A stretch of 64,000 nucleotides of DNA. It comes from Natranaerovirga hydrolytica (GTDB lineage Bacteria > Bacillota > Clostridia > Lachnospirales > DSM-24629). The translations under genes and the position numbers were made by a program. The notes under the pieces were generated by a model. It saw nothing but the letters and a program-made list of their open reading frames with translations, did no database searches and was not told the origin of the DNA. Shown piece by piece: positions 1 to 13,800 of the stretch. Position 1 is the stretch's first letter; the number at the start of each line of letters is the position of its first letter. The stretch covers positions 831,652-895,651 of the forward strand of contig NZ_SMGQ01000011.1 in the NCBI RefSeq assembly GCF_004339095.1, in the 5' to 3' direction.

Positions 1-146
1 TTATGATCTTTTGTGTTTTTCCATACTTCTAATATGGCTTTAAAAAACACGCCATACTCGTGTGACCATTTGTCTGACAAATCAGGATTTGCTTTTATTG
101 CTGAATCTGCGGTTTTCACTGACCAATTTTCATTACATTCTCTCAT
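1..146 (-). CDS. Hypothetical protein, N-terminal part only
   Basis: An open frame starts with ATG at 146 and runs leftward off the window without a stop after 48 codons. A good ribosome binding site (GGAGGG) sits 7 bases before the ATG. The visible residues begin MRECNENWSVKTADSAIKAN and give no recognisable family. The gene must continue beyond the left edge, so size and function cannot be judged. Confidence 0.5.
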   Translation of the reverse strand, partial: MRECNENWSVKTADSAIKANPDLSDKWSHEYGVFFKAILEVWKNTKDH

Positions 147-193
147 TAAATTTCCCTCCACTTTTTTTATACCTTTATGGTATTCAAATGTGT

Positions 194-233
194 AAAAAGC
201 CTTTAAAACAAAGATTTTATTTTAAAGACTTTT
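194..233 (-). terminator. Rho-independent terminator after the YhcH-family gene
   Basis: Arms at 195-208 and 220-233 can pair almost perfectly. On the minus strand the hairpin ends in a T run, 37 bases after the stop codon of the YhcH-family gene. Confidence 0.6.
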
Positions 234-270
234 CATTTATATGATTTATTTGTATTCTAAAATTTACTGG

Positions 271-717
271 TTATATAAGAACTTTTATTACAACTTTTTT
301 AACTGGCATTGGTACATCTGCTACTAAACGTGGTAAATGTCCATCTTCCGGAAATAATATCATAATAATATCATCTTTAAGTGTTAGATAATCACCGTCA
401 ACCTTCTCAAGAAGATCATAATCATCTTTTACATTGTATGGCTGAGTGGGCTTCATCCCATTTACAGGATGATAACCAATCTTTTCTACTCCTGAAATAA
501 GATACTGTACATCAATATGATAATTGTGAGATTCCCATGGTGGGTCATCCATTGTTGTGTATTCTTGTATCAGTGCAACTACTTTTTGTCCATCAACTTC
601 ATAGCTACCTGGAGCAATGTTTTCTAAGTCTGCTGTTTTCAAGAAATTAAATGCTTTTTCTAATCCTGAATTTAAACCATAGTACTTGTGAGCATTTTTT
701 AAGGTGTCAATAATCAT
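271..717 (-). CDS. YhcH/YjgK/YiaL family (DUF386) protein
   Basis: A 148-residue protein of the usual family length. The conserved core ESHNYHIDVQYLISG (about residues 74-88) and the late FPEDGHLPRL motif supply the Glu and His residues that bind a metal in the cupin-like fold. Family members (YhcH, NanQ, YiaL) act on free sugars, for example as sialic acid anomerases or beta-galactosidase-associated subunits. The substrate here is unknown because no sugar operon surrounds it. The start is supported by GAGGAGG eight bases upstream. It stands alone and is followed by its own terminator. Confidence 0.85.
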   Translation of the reverse strand: MIIDTLKNAHKYYGLNSGLEKAFNFLKTADLENIAPGSYEVDGQKVVALIQEYTTMDDPPWESHNYHIDVQYLISGVEKIGYHPVNGMKPTQPYNVKDDYDLLEKVDGDYLTLKDDIIMILFPEDGHLPRLVADVPMPVKKVVIKVLI

Positions 718-976
718 TTAAATCCTCCTCTTATATTTGCTCAAATCTATGAGCAACATACTAAATTTGTTTAAAAACTATTAATTCAATAATTCCTAAA
801 CTTTTTTTCCTTGTTTTGATGAATAATAGGAATAAGTAAATGTAAGCACTTTTTCACTATCACATCAATATATTGTATGACAACCTACTCACAATAATAA
901 CTTTTTATTATAAAACCTTTTTTTATAGCATATTGATTTAGTTATTTGTTTGTATTAAGTCTTTATATCTATCAAA

Positions 977-1741
977 CTATTTTTCTACTCCAGTGTATAT
1001 AAATATGGCATCTCTTAAAAACTTAGCCATTCCATGTTGCTTTTTATCATAATATTTAGCAAACCTTTCATCGTCCACATACATTTGAGCCAATCCTGCG
1101 TGAGCTTTTTTAGAGTATTCACTCCAGAAAAACGATAACCATTGTCGATGTAATTCTGCTGACTTTTGAGCTAATTCACTAGCTGGATTGCCTGTTTCAA
1201 ATGCTTCTTGAAGCACTCTTAATACCTCATTTTCAATTTTTTTAACTTTTTCGTAATTTTCTTTAGTCATATTTTTAAGCCTCTTATTAGAATTATTAAT
1301 AACTTCTTCACCATATTTTAATCGAATTTCTTGTCCATATGTGTTTTCGTTTTCTTCAATTATCTCACTCTTAAAACCTTCGAATTTTTCTTTATCACTC
1401 ATTATAATGCTCCTTTCTTTTGCTGCAATTGTCTTATTTACATTAACAATTAGTTGATTTAATTGTTCCCTTTTATCAAGAAGTTTTCCACGGTGTTCAT
1501 GTAATGCTTTAATTTCATCAAAACCAGGTGACTGTATAATCCCCTTAATTGTTTTAAGATTTACCCCTAGTGCTTTATAAAAGAGGATTTGCTGCAATCG
1601 ATTCACTTCCATTTGACCATATATTCGATACCCTGATGAATTAATTCTTGCCGGCTTAAGAATTCCAATTTCATCATAATATCTTAATGTACGTGTGCTT
1701 ATACCTGCTATTTGAGCTAGTTTTTGAACTGTATATTCCAT
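977..1741 (-). CDS. MerR family regulator with TipAS drug-binding domain
   Basis: The first 70 residues are a MerR winged helix (TVQKLAQIAGISTRTLRYYDEIGIL). Residues 75-120 form the dimerising coiled coil. Residues 130-254 resemble the TipAS antibiotic-recognition domain, with the typical pattern of aromatic residues near LHRQWLSFFW and KYYDKKQHGMAKFLRDAI. Proteins of this type twist a promoter with a long spacer when they bind a hydrophobic drug. The start has AAGGAGG six bases upstream. The gene is monocistronic and its own promoter has the 19-bp spacer expected for self-regulation. Confidence 0.88.
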   Translation of the reverse strand: MEYTVQKLAQIAGISTRTLRYYDEIGILKPARINSSGYRIYGQMEVNRLQQILFYKALGVNLKTIKGIIQSPGFDEIKALHEHRGKLLDKREQLNQLIVNVNKTIAAKERSIIMSDKEKFEGFKSEIIEENENTYGQEIRLKYGEEVINNSNKRLKNMTKENYEKVKKIENEVLRVLQEAFETGNPASELAQKSAELHRQWLSFFWSEYSKKAHAGLAQMYVDDERFAKYYDKKQHGMAKFLRDAIFIYTGVEK

Positions 1742-1763
1742 GACTTTCCTCCTTGATATATAT

Positions 1764-1794
1764 AGGGTACACTTTTACGTTACGTTAATGTCAA
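1764..1794 (-). promoter_or_regulatory. MerR-type promoter with 19-bp spacer
   Basis: On the minus strand TTGACA (1789-1794) is followed after exactly 19 bases by TACCCT (1764-1769). The spacer contains the repeated ACGT of TTAACGTAACGTAAA. A 19-bp spacer holding a dyad is the hallmark of promoters activated by MerR-family proteins. The element lies just upstream of the MerR-TipAS gene, so it probably serves autoregulation. Confidence 0.7.
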
Positions 1795-2028
1795 TAGGAT
1801 TTAAGAATTTTAATTAATATTTTATGGGCTATAGTTTTTTTTTAATCTTAATAAGTGCTCTGTTATTAATATTATAGATGGCCAAGGTATTACTGGTTTT
1901 AGCTTGTGACGTATATGACTTACCCTTTTAGATTCAGTTATTTTACTAACAATCATTAAGTTATTAGACGATCTTCTTAAATGAAAGTTGGCTTTTATGT
2001 AAGATTATGCAACTTACACTTAAGGGAA

Positions 2029-2159
2029 TTAGACAATTCCAATTCCCTTTTCTAATAGTTTATCAGGCAAATTTATAATCATAAAAAAATACTCCAGTAT
2101 TTTTAGAATCATTTCTTCTACTGCTATTTTTCTTTGAATGTTTTTACTGAGAGCATAAG
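2029..2159 (-). pseudogene. 3' remnant of a YjbR/MmcQ-like gene
   Basis: On the minus strand this stretch reads YALSKNIQRKIAVEEM and then a non-homologous tail to a TAA at 2029. The first residues match the C-terminus of the intact YjbR-like protein at 17020-17379 (NALSKKMQREIAAE), and the DNA match is clear as well. The homology stops exactly at the inverted repeat at 2160-2218, so the rest of the gene has been lost. Confidence 0.6.
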
Positions 2160-2218
2160 AAAACCCCCTTATGGATAAGTTTGTTCGCGCTTACATTATA
2201 CCATGTTTTGGGGGTTTT
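2160..2218. terminator. Terminator-like inverted repeat
   Basis: AAAACCCCC (2160-2168) pairs with GGGGGTTTT (2210-2218), and an inner ATGG/CCAT pair lies at 2171-2174 and 2201-2204. It may act as a bidirectional terminator. It also marks the breakpoint of the YjbR remnant, so it could be the end of a small lost element. Apart from this, the remnant and the MerR promoter, nothing is visible between 1795 and 2386. Confidence 0.4.
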
Positions 2219-2386
2219 GATCTTTTTAAAACCTTGTATCTTCAGATCTTTGGGGTTATTTATATAAAAAATTATAACCTTTAATTGGTTGTATTTATGA
2301 CTTTTTTACTGGTCTCTAACTGTCCTTTTTGATTCTTAACAGAAGGGATAGTGTATTAATAGTTTCTTGGCACTCTTATGTCCGCT

Positions 2387-3283
<897 letters not shown>

Positions 3284-3399
3284 TTATCTCCTTTCATTAA
3301 TAATATATTACTCTACACAAATTCATATCATATTACTAAGTTGCTTTATTACATAATATGACTATCTACATATATTGACACACTGATTACTTTATACCT

Positions 3400-4329
<930 letters not shown>

Positions 4330-4440
4330 TTATCTCCTTTCATTAATAATAGATTACTCTACACAATTCATATCATATTATTAAGTTGCTTTATTACATA
4401 ATATGACCCTCTACATATATTGACACACTGATTGCTTTAT

Positions 4441-4560
4441 ACTTCTAAGCCATTTACGCATTATAAATAAATGTGCTGCAAAAGATATTGTGTCTCCTGC
4501 AGAATGTGTGCTAAATAATGATTCTACATTTCCTAATAGGTTTATACACTCAACAAGGTT
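4441..4560 (-). pseudogene. 3' remnant of a third BclA-like gene
   Basis: On the minus strand it reads ECINLLGNVESLFSTHSAGD followed by TISFAAHLFIMRKWL. This aligns with the conserved tail [20 protein letters not shown] / [13 protein letters not shown] of the intact copy at 3400. Nucleotide similarity begins at the duplicated leader and fades near 4560. No start or collagen part is left. Confidence 0.65.
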
Positions 4561-4617
4561 GTGATTCATTAATAATTTATGGTTACTTTCTAAGGAGAAA
4601 ACGTAATAGATACATAT

Positions 4618-5748
4618 TTATCTTAAAAGAACGTCAACGATTGAGTTGCAAATGGTATGGACCATATCTTTATTCAAATAAGGGTGTATTGGAAGTGATA
4701 AAACAGTATTGCATAATACATCAGTCACCTTAAAGTCTTCATCATGAAAATCTATACTCTTAAAAGCTTCTTGCTTATGCATTGGCTTAAGATAATATAT
4801 CATAGTTGGAATGCCTTGTTCTTTTAGTTTTGTTTTTAATAAATCTCTTTCTTCATTAGAATGGAGTTGTATTGTGTACTGAGCAAAACTTGATTGATAG
4901 CCATTTGGTATGAAAGGTGTTTTTACAATACCATTAAGCCTCTCAGTATACCATTCATAGACTTTATTAACATCTTCTAATTCATGTTCAATAAATCCAG
5001 TAAGTTTTACATTTAGAATAGCTGCTTGAATGGTGTCTAATCTTGAATTCACACCAATTCTTGCATTATCATATTTATGTTCACCTTTTCCATGTTCTTT
5101 ATATGAATTTAGTAATTTAGCAAGTTGGTCATCATTTGTAAAAATAGCACCACCATCTCCATAACACCCTAATGGCTTAGCCGGAAAGAAGGAAGTTGTT
5201 GCAGCCGTACCAAAACTACAGGCCATCTTACCATTAATACTTCCACCAAACCCTTGGGCTGCATCTTCAAGAACCAATAGGTTATATTTCTTAGCAATTC
5301 GATCAATCTCATAATGATTGGCAGGAAGTCCAAATAAATCCACCGGTATAATCACCTTCGGGGTATATTTATTTTCTTCTATGGTTTTTTGAATAACCTG
5401 ATCTAGCTTTTCTGTGTCTATGTTAAATGTATCTTTGTCTACATCCACAAAAATAGGTGTCGCTCCGTTAAATGAAACAATTTCACCTGTTGAGAAAAAT
5501 GTAAAATCTGGAACAAACACAGCATCTCCTTTCTTAATCCCCCATGCCATCATTAGTAAAGTCATTGCGTCTGTACCATTGGCGCAAGAAATACAATTTT
5601 TAACCCCCACATAATGAGCCAGTCTTTCTTCCAATAGCTTTACTTCTTTACCGTTAATAAAATTGCCATTCTCTAGTACATTTTGTATGGCAGCATCTAT
5701 AGCCTTTTGATAGTTTTTATATTGGGCTTTTAAGTCTCTAAACTCCAC
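4618..5748 (-). CDS. wbpE: DegT/DnrJ/EryC1/StrS aminotransferase, WbpE-like
   Basis: A PLP-dependent sugar aminotransferase. The fold-type-I motifs are present: SCANGTDAMTLL near the phosphate site, LEDAAQGFGG with the Asp that contacts the pyridine nitrogen, and FFPAKPLGCYGDGGAIFTND with the Schiff-base Lys. In this operon it should transaminate the 3-keto group of UDP-2-acetamido-3-keto-glucuronate. A longer frame reaches back to 5814 inside the upstream gene. I prefer GTG at 5748 because TAGGGGG lies 8 bases before it and the protein then starts EFRDLKAQYK, as is usual for the family. Last gene of the four-gene operon. Confidence 0.85.
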   Translation of the reverse strand: MEFRDLKAQYKNYQKAIDAAIQNVLENGNFINGKEVKLLEERLAHYVGVKNCISCANGTDAMTLLMMAWGIKKGDAVFVPDFTFFSTGEIVSFNGATPIFVDVDKDTFNIDTEKLDQVIQKTIEENKYTPKVIIPVDLFGLPANHYEIDRIAKKYNLLVLEDAAQGFGGSINGKMACSFGTAATTSFFPAKPLGCYGDGGAIFTNDDQLAKLLNSYKEHGKGEHKYDNARIGVNSRLDTIQAAILNVKLTGFIEHELEDVNKVYEWYTERLNGIVKTPFIPNGYQSSFAQYTIQLHSNEERDLLKTKLKEQGIPTMIYYLKPMHKQEAFKSIDFHDEDFKVTDVLCNTVLSLPIHPYLNKDMVHTICNSIVDVLLR

Positions 5749-5759
5749 GTTAATACCCC

Positions 5760-6326
5760 CTAGGGTTGGTTTATTGTTAATACTTGGTTTTCTAAAGAAT
5801 AGGTTTTTCCACACACTTTACACTTTAGTTTATCTTTTAATGGGCTTCCACATTGACAGACCCAACCTATTTGCTTAGCAGGTACACCTGCCATCAATGC
5901 ATAGTCCGGTACATCTTTCGTCACAACAGCGCCAGAGCCTATCATTGCCCATTGACCAATTGTATTTCCACAAATAATTGTTGCATTTGCTCCTATTGAA
6001 GCACCATATTTAACCTGTGTATTTTTGTAGGCTTTTGTGCCTTTTGGGTATTTACTTCTAGGCGTTAGATCATTTGTAAATACCATCGAAGGGCCGCAGA
6101 ATACATAGTCCTCTAACTCTACACCTTCATATATGGATACATTGTTTTGAATTTTAACCCCATTTCCTATTTTTACATTGTTACCGATATTAACATTTTG
6201 TCCAATTGAACAACCGTTGCCTATTCTAGACCCTGTCTGAACGTGACTAAAATACCAAATTTTTGTATCTTCTCCAATAGTAACATCCTCATCTATATAA
6301 CTGCTTTCATGAATGAAACACTTCAC
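5760..6326 (-). CDS. wbpD: Left-handed beta-helix N-acetyltransferase, WbpD/WlbB-like
   Basis: A 188-residue protein made of hexapeptide repeats (IGEDTKIW, IGNGCSIGQNVNIGNNVKIG). It carries the family signature FCGPSMVFTNDLTPRSKYP and the coil IGSGAVVTKDVPDYALMAGVPAKQIGWV. A C-terminal four-Cys knuckle (CQCGSPL ... CKVCGKTY) is typical of WbpD/WlbB enzymes. It would acetylate the 3-amino group of UDP-GlcNAc(3NH2)A from acetyl-CoA. The start overlaps the end of the preceding dehydrogenase by 4 bp, which indicates translational coupling. Confidence 0.87.
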   Translation of the reverse strand: MKCFIHESSYIDEDVTIGEDTKIWYFSHVQTGSRIGNGCSIGQNVNIGNNVKIGNGVKIQNNVSIYEGVELEDYVFCGPSMVFTNDLTPRSKYPKGTKAYKNTQVKYGASIGANATIICGNTIGQWAMIGSGAVVTKDVPDYALMAGVPAKQIGWVCQCGSPLKDKLKCKVCGKTYSLENQVLTINQP

Positions 6327-7405
6327 TTTTTAAACCTCCCTTTAAACTCTAATGTACTGCATTTATCTAATGGCAGCTTTATACTTTTACCTTCTAAAGC
6401 TGATTTGTATATAGCTAAAACAGTTTCTACAGCTTTTCTACCATCCTCAGCTGTTACATAAGGCTCTCTATCATTGTTTATGGCATCAATCACATCAGAA
6501 TAAAGTGGCGTATGACCATAACCATAGATATTTGGAGGGCTTTCTGAATTTTCTTCCTTAACTGCTTTGGGATCATCTATCTGATCTTCAAAGTGCCACT
6601 CTTCAATTTGATTAACGGATTTGCCTCCTACTTTGACAGTTGCTTTTTCACCAAATAGATACAATGTCTCTTCTAGATTTTTAGGGTATACATTTGTAGT
6701 CCCTTCAATCAATCCATAACTACCATTTGAAAATTTTATTAATGCTATACCCAAATCTTCAGCCTCTATATAATCGTGAATAAGATTATCTATCATGCCA
6801 AAAACTTCTTTGATTTCTTCCCCCATCATCCATCTTAAAAGATCTATATTATGAATGCATTGATTCATTAATGCACCACCATCTTGGTCCCATGTGCCTC
6901 TCCAAGGTGCTTGTTTATAATAGTCCTCTCCTCTATACCATCTAATATGAGCTGTTCCATGAATCAATTTACCAAATCTTTCTTCTTCAACTGCTTCTCT
7001 GATTTTTTGTACCGCTTTATTAAACCGATTTTGGTGACAAGGACATACTTTGACTTTTTTAATGCTTGCTCTTCTAATTATTTCATCAATTTCTTCTAAG
7101 CATAAAGCAATTGGCTTTTCAATAATCAGATTAATCCCCTGATCTATACAAGTCAAAGCAATTTCACCATGGTTTCCACTTTCTGTACATATGGCAATAA
7201 GTTCGAACGTTTCTTCTTGAATCATTTCTCTGTAGTTCTCGTACTTTTTCACACCTTCACTAAGATTAAACTGTTTTATCGTATCATTCATTTTAGTTGT
7301 TTCTTTATCACATATTGCAACTATTTCCAATTCATTTGCTTGTGCTGCAGCTATATGATTTGATGATATTCTTCCACATCCGATAATCCCATACCTTAGA
7401 CTCAC
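6323..7405 (-). CDS. wbpB: Gfo/Idh/MocA oxidoreductase, WbpB-like
   Basis: N-terminal Rossmann fold (YGIIGCGRISSNHIAAAQ), the EKPIAL motif with the catalytic-region Lys at about residue 96, and GGALMNQCIHNIDLLRWMMG with the His expected in the active site. Family WbpB enzymes oxidise C3 of UDP-GlcNAc-uronate using NAD+. The pathway context (wbpA, wbpD and wbpE homologues on both sides) gives the assignment. It starts 14 bp after the upstream gene and overlaps the next by 4 bp. Confidence 0.85.
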   Translation of the reverse strand: MSLRYGIIGCGRISSNHIAAAQANELEIVAICDKETTKMNDTIKQFNLSEGVKKYENYREMIQEETFELIAICTESGNHGEIALTCIDQGINLIIEKPIALCLEEIDEIIRRASIKKVKVCPCHQNRFNKAVQKIREAVEEERFGKLIHGTAHIRWYRGEDYYKQAPWRGTWDQDGGALMNQCIHNIDLLRWMMGEEIKEVFGMIDNLIHDYIEAEDLGIALIKFSNGSYGLIEGTTNVYPKNLEETLYLFGEKATVKVGGKSVNQIEEWHFEDQIDDPKAVKEENSESPPNIYGYGHTPLYSDVIDAINNDREPYVTAEDGRKAVETVLAIYKSALEGKSIKLPLDKCSTLEFKGRFKK

Positions 7406-7419
7406 AGCAATACACCTAC

Positions 7420-8727
7420 TTATAATAATTCAATATTATTTCTATCCTTAATATGTTGCATAATATTCTTGGTATCAAAAATAATTTTGGCATGCTTTTG
7501 AACAAGTTCATAATCCACATTGGAATGAGCCACTGTAACAATTACAAGATCAACACTCTCAATCAGTTCAATTGTTAGTGCCTCTTCTCCTTTTTTTCTA
7601 ACACCTTCTTCTACATACTCTGGAATATAAGGGTCATAATACAGTACATTCGCACCTTCTTTTTCTACTTTTTCAATGACCCTAATGGCTGGACTCTCTC
7701 TATAATCATCTATGTCTTGCTTATATGCCACGCCTAAAAATAGAATCCTAGCCCCTTTCATTGATTTTTTAAATCTATTTAAAATTTTACTTGCTCTTTC
7801 TGCACAATATTCTGGCATACGGTCATTTACCATCATTGATGCTTCAATCATTGAAGTATGAAACCCATATTCTCGAGCTTTCCATGATAAATAATAGGGA
7901 TCTAATGGAATGCAGTGTCCCCCAAGACCGGGTCCTGGGTAAAAAGCTTCAAACCCATATGGCTTAGACTTTGCTGCTTCAATGACTTCCCAAAAATTAA
8001 CACCCATTTTATGACACAAAATAGCTAACTCATTGACTAGTCCAATATTAATATTCCTGTACGTATTTTCAAGAATCTTCTCCATCTCTGCAATTGCAGG
8101 AGATGATACGCGATGAATAGGTGCTTCTAAAATACTTTCATAGAGATTTACCGCCACATCAGTACATTGTGACGTAACCCCTCCAACCACTTTAGGTGTG
8201 TTTTTGGTTTTATATTTTAAATTACCTGGGTCTACACGTTCAGGTGAAAACGCTAGAAAAAAATCTTCTCCGCATTTCAATCCAGAAGTTTCTAATATTG
8301 GTCTAAGAATTTCCTCAGTCGTTCCTGGGTATGTTGTAGACTCTAGTACAATCAACATATCTTTGTGCAGATAAGGAACCATGTTCTTAGCAGATGTTTT
8401 AACATAGCTAATATCGGGTTGCTGATGTTTATCTAGTGGCGTAGGGACACAAATACATATACAATCAGCAGTAGCCACCTGTGAAAAGTCAGTTGTAGCC
8501 ACAAGTAATCCTGAATTTACAATTTCTTCAAGATCTTCATTAATCACATCACCAATATAATTTTTTCCTGCATTTATCAAATTGACTTTCGACTCTTGAA
8601 TATCAAACCCTATTGTCTTATATCCAGCTTTCGCTTTTTCAACTGCTAGAGGTAAGCCCACATAACCTAGTCCGATCACACCCAGTATTGCTGTTTTATT
8701 CAGCAATTTTTCTTTTAGTATCGTCAT
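7420..8727 (-). CDS. wbpA: UDP-N-acetylglucosamine 6-dehydrogenase, WbpA-like
   Basis: Nucleotide-sugar dehydrogenase of the UDP-Glc/GDP-Man family. It has the Rossmann motif VIGLGYVGLPLAVE, the EST(T)YPGTTEE segment, the catalytic Cys in PGPGLGGHCIPLDPYYLSWK, and the C-terminal UDP-binding domain (FLGVAYKQDIDDYRESPAI). It would oxidise C6 of UDP-GlcNAc twice to the uronate, the first pathway step. A GTG three codons upstream also reads in frame. ATG at 8727 is preferred because GGAGG lies 8 bases before it. First gene of the operon, divergent from the collagen gene at 9059. Confidence 0.88.
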   Translation of the reverse strand: MTILKEKLLNKTAILGVIGLGYVGLPLAVEKAKAGYKTIGFDIQESKVNLINAGKNYIGDVINEDLEEIVNSGLLVATTDFSQVATADCICICVPTPLDKHQQPDISYVKTSAKNMVPYLHKDMLIVLESTTYPGTTEEILRPILETSGLKCGEDFFLAFSPERVDPGNLKYKTKNTPKVVGGVTSQCTDVAVNLYESILEAPIHRVSSPAIAEMEKILENTYRNINIGLVNELAILCHKMGVNFWEVIEAAKSKPYGFEAFYPGPGLGGHCIPLDPYYLSWKAREYGFHTSMIEASMMVNDRMPEYCAERASKILNRFKKSMKGARILFLGVAYKQDIDDYRESPAIRVIEKVEKEGANVLYYDPYIPEYVEEGVRKKGEEALTIELIESVDLVIVTVAHSNVDYELVQKHAKIIFDTKNIMQHIKDRNNIELL

Positions 8728-8789
8728 AACGCCCACCTCCTTTTAAAACCCTTCTCATTACAAGTCACCTAAAAAATATTTGTTCTTAA

Positions 8790-8816
8790 TATTATATGCA
8801 TAGGCGTTAAGGTCGT
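8790..8816 (-). promoter_or_regulatory. Candidate sigma-E/sigma-K type promoter of the wbp operon
   Basis: On the minus strand AC (8815-8816) is followed after 16 bases by CATATAATA (8790-8798), which fits the CATAnnnTA -10 box of mother-cell sigma factors. The match rests on few bases, so it is only a candidate. The rest of the 331-bp gap (8728-9058) shows only the divergent promoter of the collagen gene. Confidence 0.35.
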
Positions 8817-9006
8817 GCCTATTTGGCATGTAGGTGTTTTATGTGTCAATACTTTGGAATCAATTGCTTTTAATCGGATGTATTTTTATATTAACGATAA
8901 ACCTCTACCTCTATAATGTAAACGTATGGATTTATACATATATTGTTTATTAAATTGGCATACCATGGTAAAAGATATTCCCTTCATACCTGATGTCAAG
9001 TTTTGT

Positions 9007-9034
9007 AACAATTAAATTGGACACACCATATATT
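9007..9034 (+). promoter_or_regulatory. Candidate sigma-K type promoter of collagen gene 1
   Basis: AACA (9007-9010), a 16-bp spacer, then CATATATT (9027-9034): this matches mACm-N16-CATAnnnT. The -10 box lies in a dyad CACCA-TATAT-TGGTG (9024-9038), a possible operator. The whole element is repeated in front of the second collagen gene (10886-10913). Confidence 0.45.
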
Positions 9035-9052
9035 GGTGGTAAAAAGAGGTGA

Positions 9053-10495
<1,443 letters not shown>

Positions 10496-10531
10496 ATAAA
10501 TACTAACATCGATAATCAAGATTATTAAAAC

Positions 10532-10569
10532 ATCAAAGCACCTTTTGATTAATGTATAGGTGCTTTGAT
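10532..10569 (+). terminator. Hairpin terminator after collagen gene 1
   Basis: ATCAAAGCACCT (10532-10543) pairs perfectly with AGGTGCTTTGAT (10558-10569), 37 bases after the stop codon. The T run is weak. Confidence 0.6.
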
Positions 10570-10624
10570 TATATAAAATTGTATAAATCTAATGATTATC
10601 ATCACATTCTGCTGGTATGCCTTG

Positions 10625-10735
10625 ATTCATTAATGTTAATCAAGTGTGGCTTTGAGACAGCTTCTTTTTCACCCTGGATTCCATTTAACGCATCAATAAC
10701 TTTTCTTTATACTCATTCAAACTAGCCCTATCCCC
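10625..10735 (+). pseudogene. Remnant of an NTTRR-F1 domain coding sequence
   Basis: The DNA matches the 5' coding part of the neighbouring collagen genes with about one change in five: GGCTTTGAGAC is kept, then TTCACCCTGGATT for TCCACCTTGGGTT, and on to TACTCATTCA. The frame is broken. It is a decayed partial copy lying between the two intact genes. Confidence 0.6.
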
Positions 10736-10744
10736 CAAAACATG

Positions 10745-10805
10745 TTGTTTTATTTAGCAATTTTTCTTTTGCATAGTCACAATTCTCACCTCATTTGATA
10801 ACCAT
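10745..10805 (-). pseudogene. Remnant of the wbpA 5' end
   Basis: The block from TGTTTTATTTAGCAATTTTT through the leader copies 8692-8755, which holds the first codons, Shine-Dalgarno and leader of wbpA. On the minus strand it would read KEKLLNKT-like residues. It shows that the ancestral duplication unit spanned wbpA's start, the divergent promoter region and a collagen gene. Confidence 0.6.
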
Positions 10806-10885
10806 TCTTCTTATAAATATATTATTTATTAATTTGTCATACCATGGTAAAAGATAGTTCCTTCATGCCTGATGTTAAGTTTTGT

Positions 10886-10913
10886 AACAATTAAATTGGA
10901 CACACCATATATT
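10886..10913 (+). promoter_or_regulatory. Candidate sigma-K type promoter of collagen gene 2
   Basis: AACA (10886-10889), 16 bp, CATATATT (10906-10913), identical in layout to the element at 9007-9034 and with the same CACCA/TGGTG dyad. The conservation may partly reflect recent duplication. Confidence 0.45.
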
Positions 10914-10931
10914 GGTGGTAAAAAGAGGTGA

Positions 10932-13727
<2,796 letters not shown>

Positions 13728-13736
13728 TTAAATAGT

Positions 13737-13765
13737 GGGTGTGATATTTTTCACACCCTATTTCT
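13737..13765 (+). terminator. Hairpin between collagen gene 2 and its stand-alone paralogue
   Basis: GGGTGTGA (13737-13744) pairs with TCACACCC (13751-13758), followed by a T-rich stretch. It begins 10 bases after the stop codon and may terminate or attenuate read-through into the next gene. Confidence 0.55.
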
Positions 13766-13800
13766 TAAAAACAACTAATATTTCTGAAAGGAGTTTTAGT

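Noticed and set aside
4618-5814. Longer N-terminus for the WbpE-like aminotransferase
   Set aside because: It would overlap the upstream gene by 55 bp and add residues not typical of the family; the GTG at 5748 has the ribosome site.
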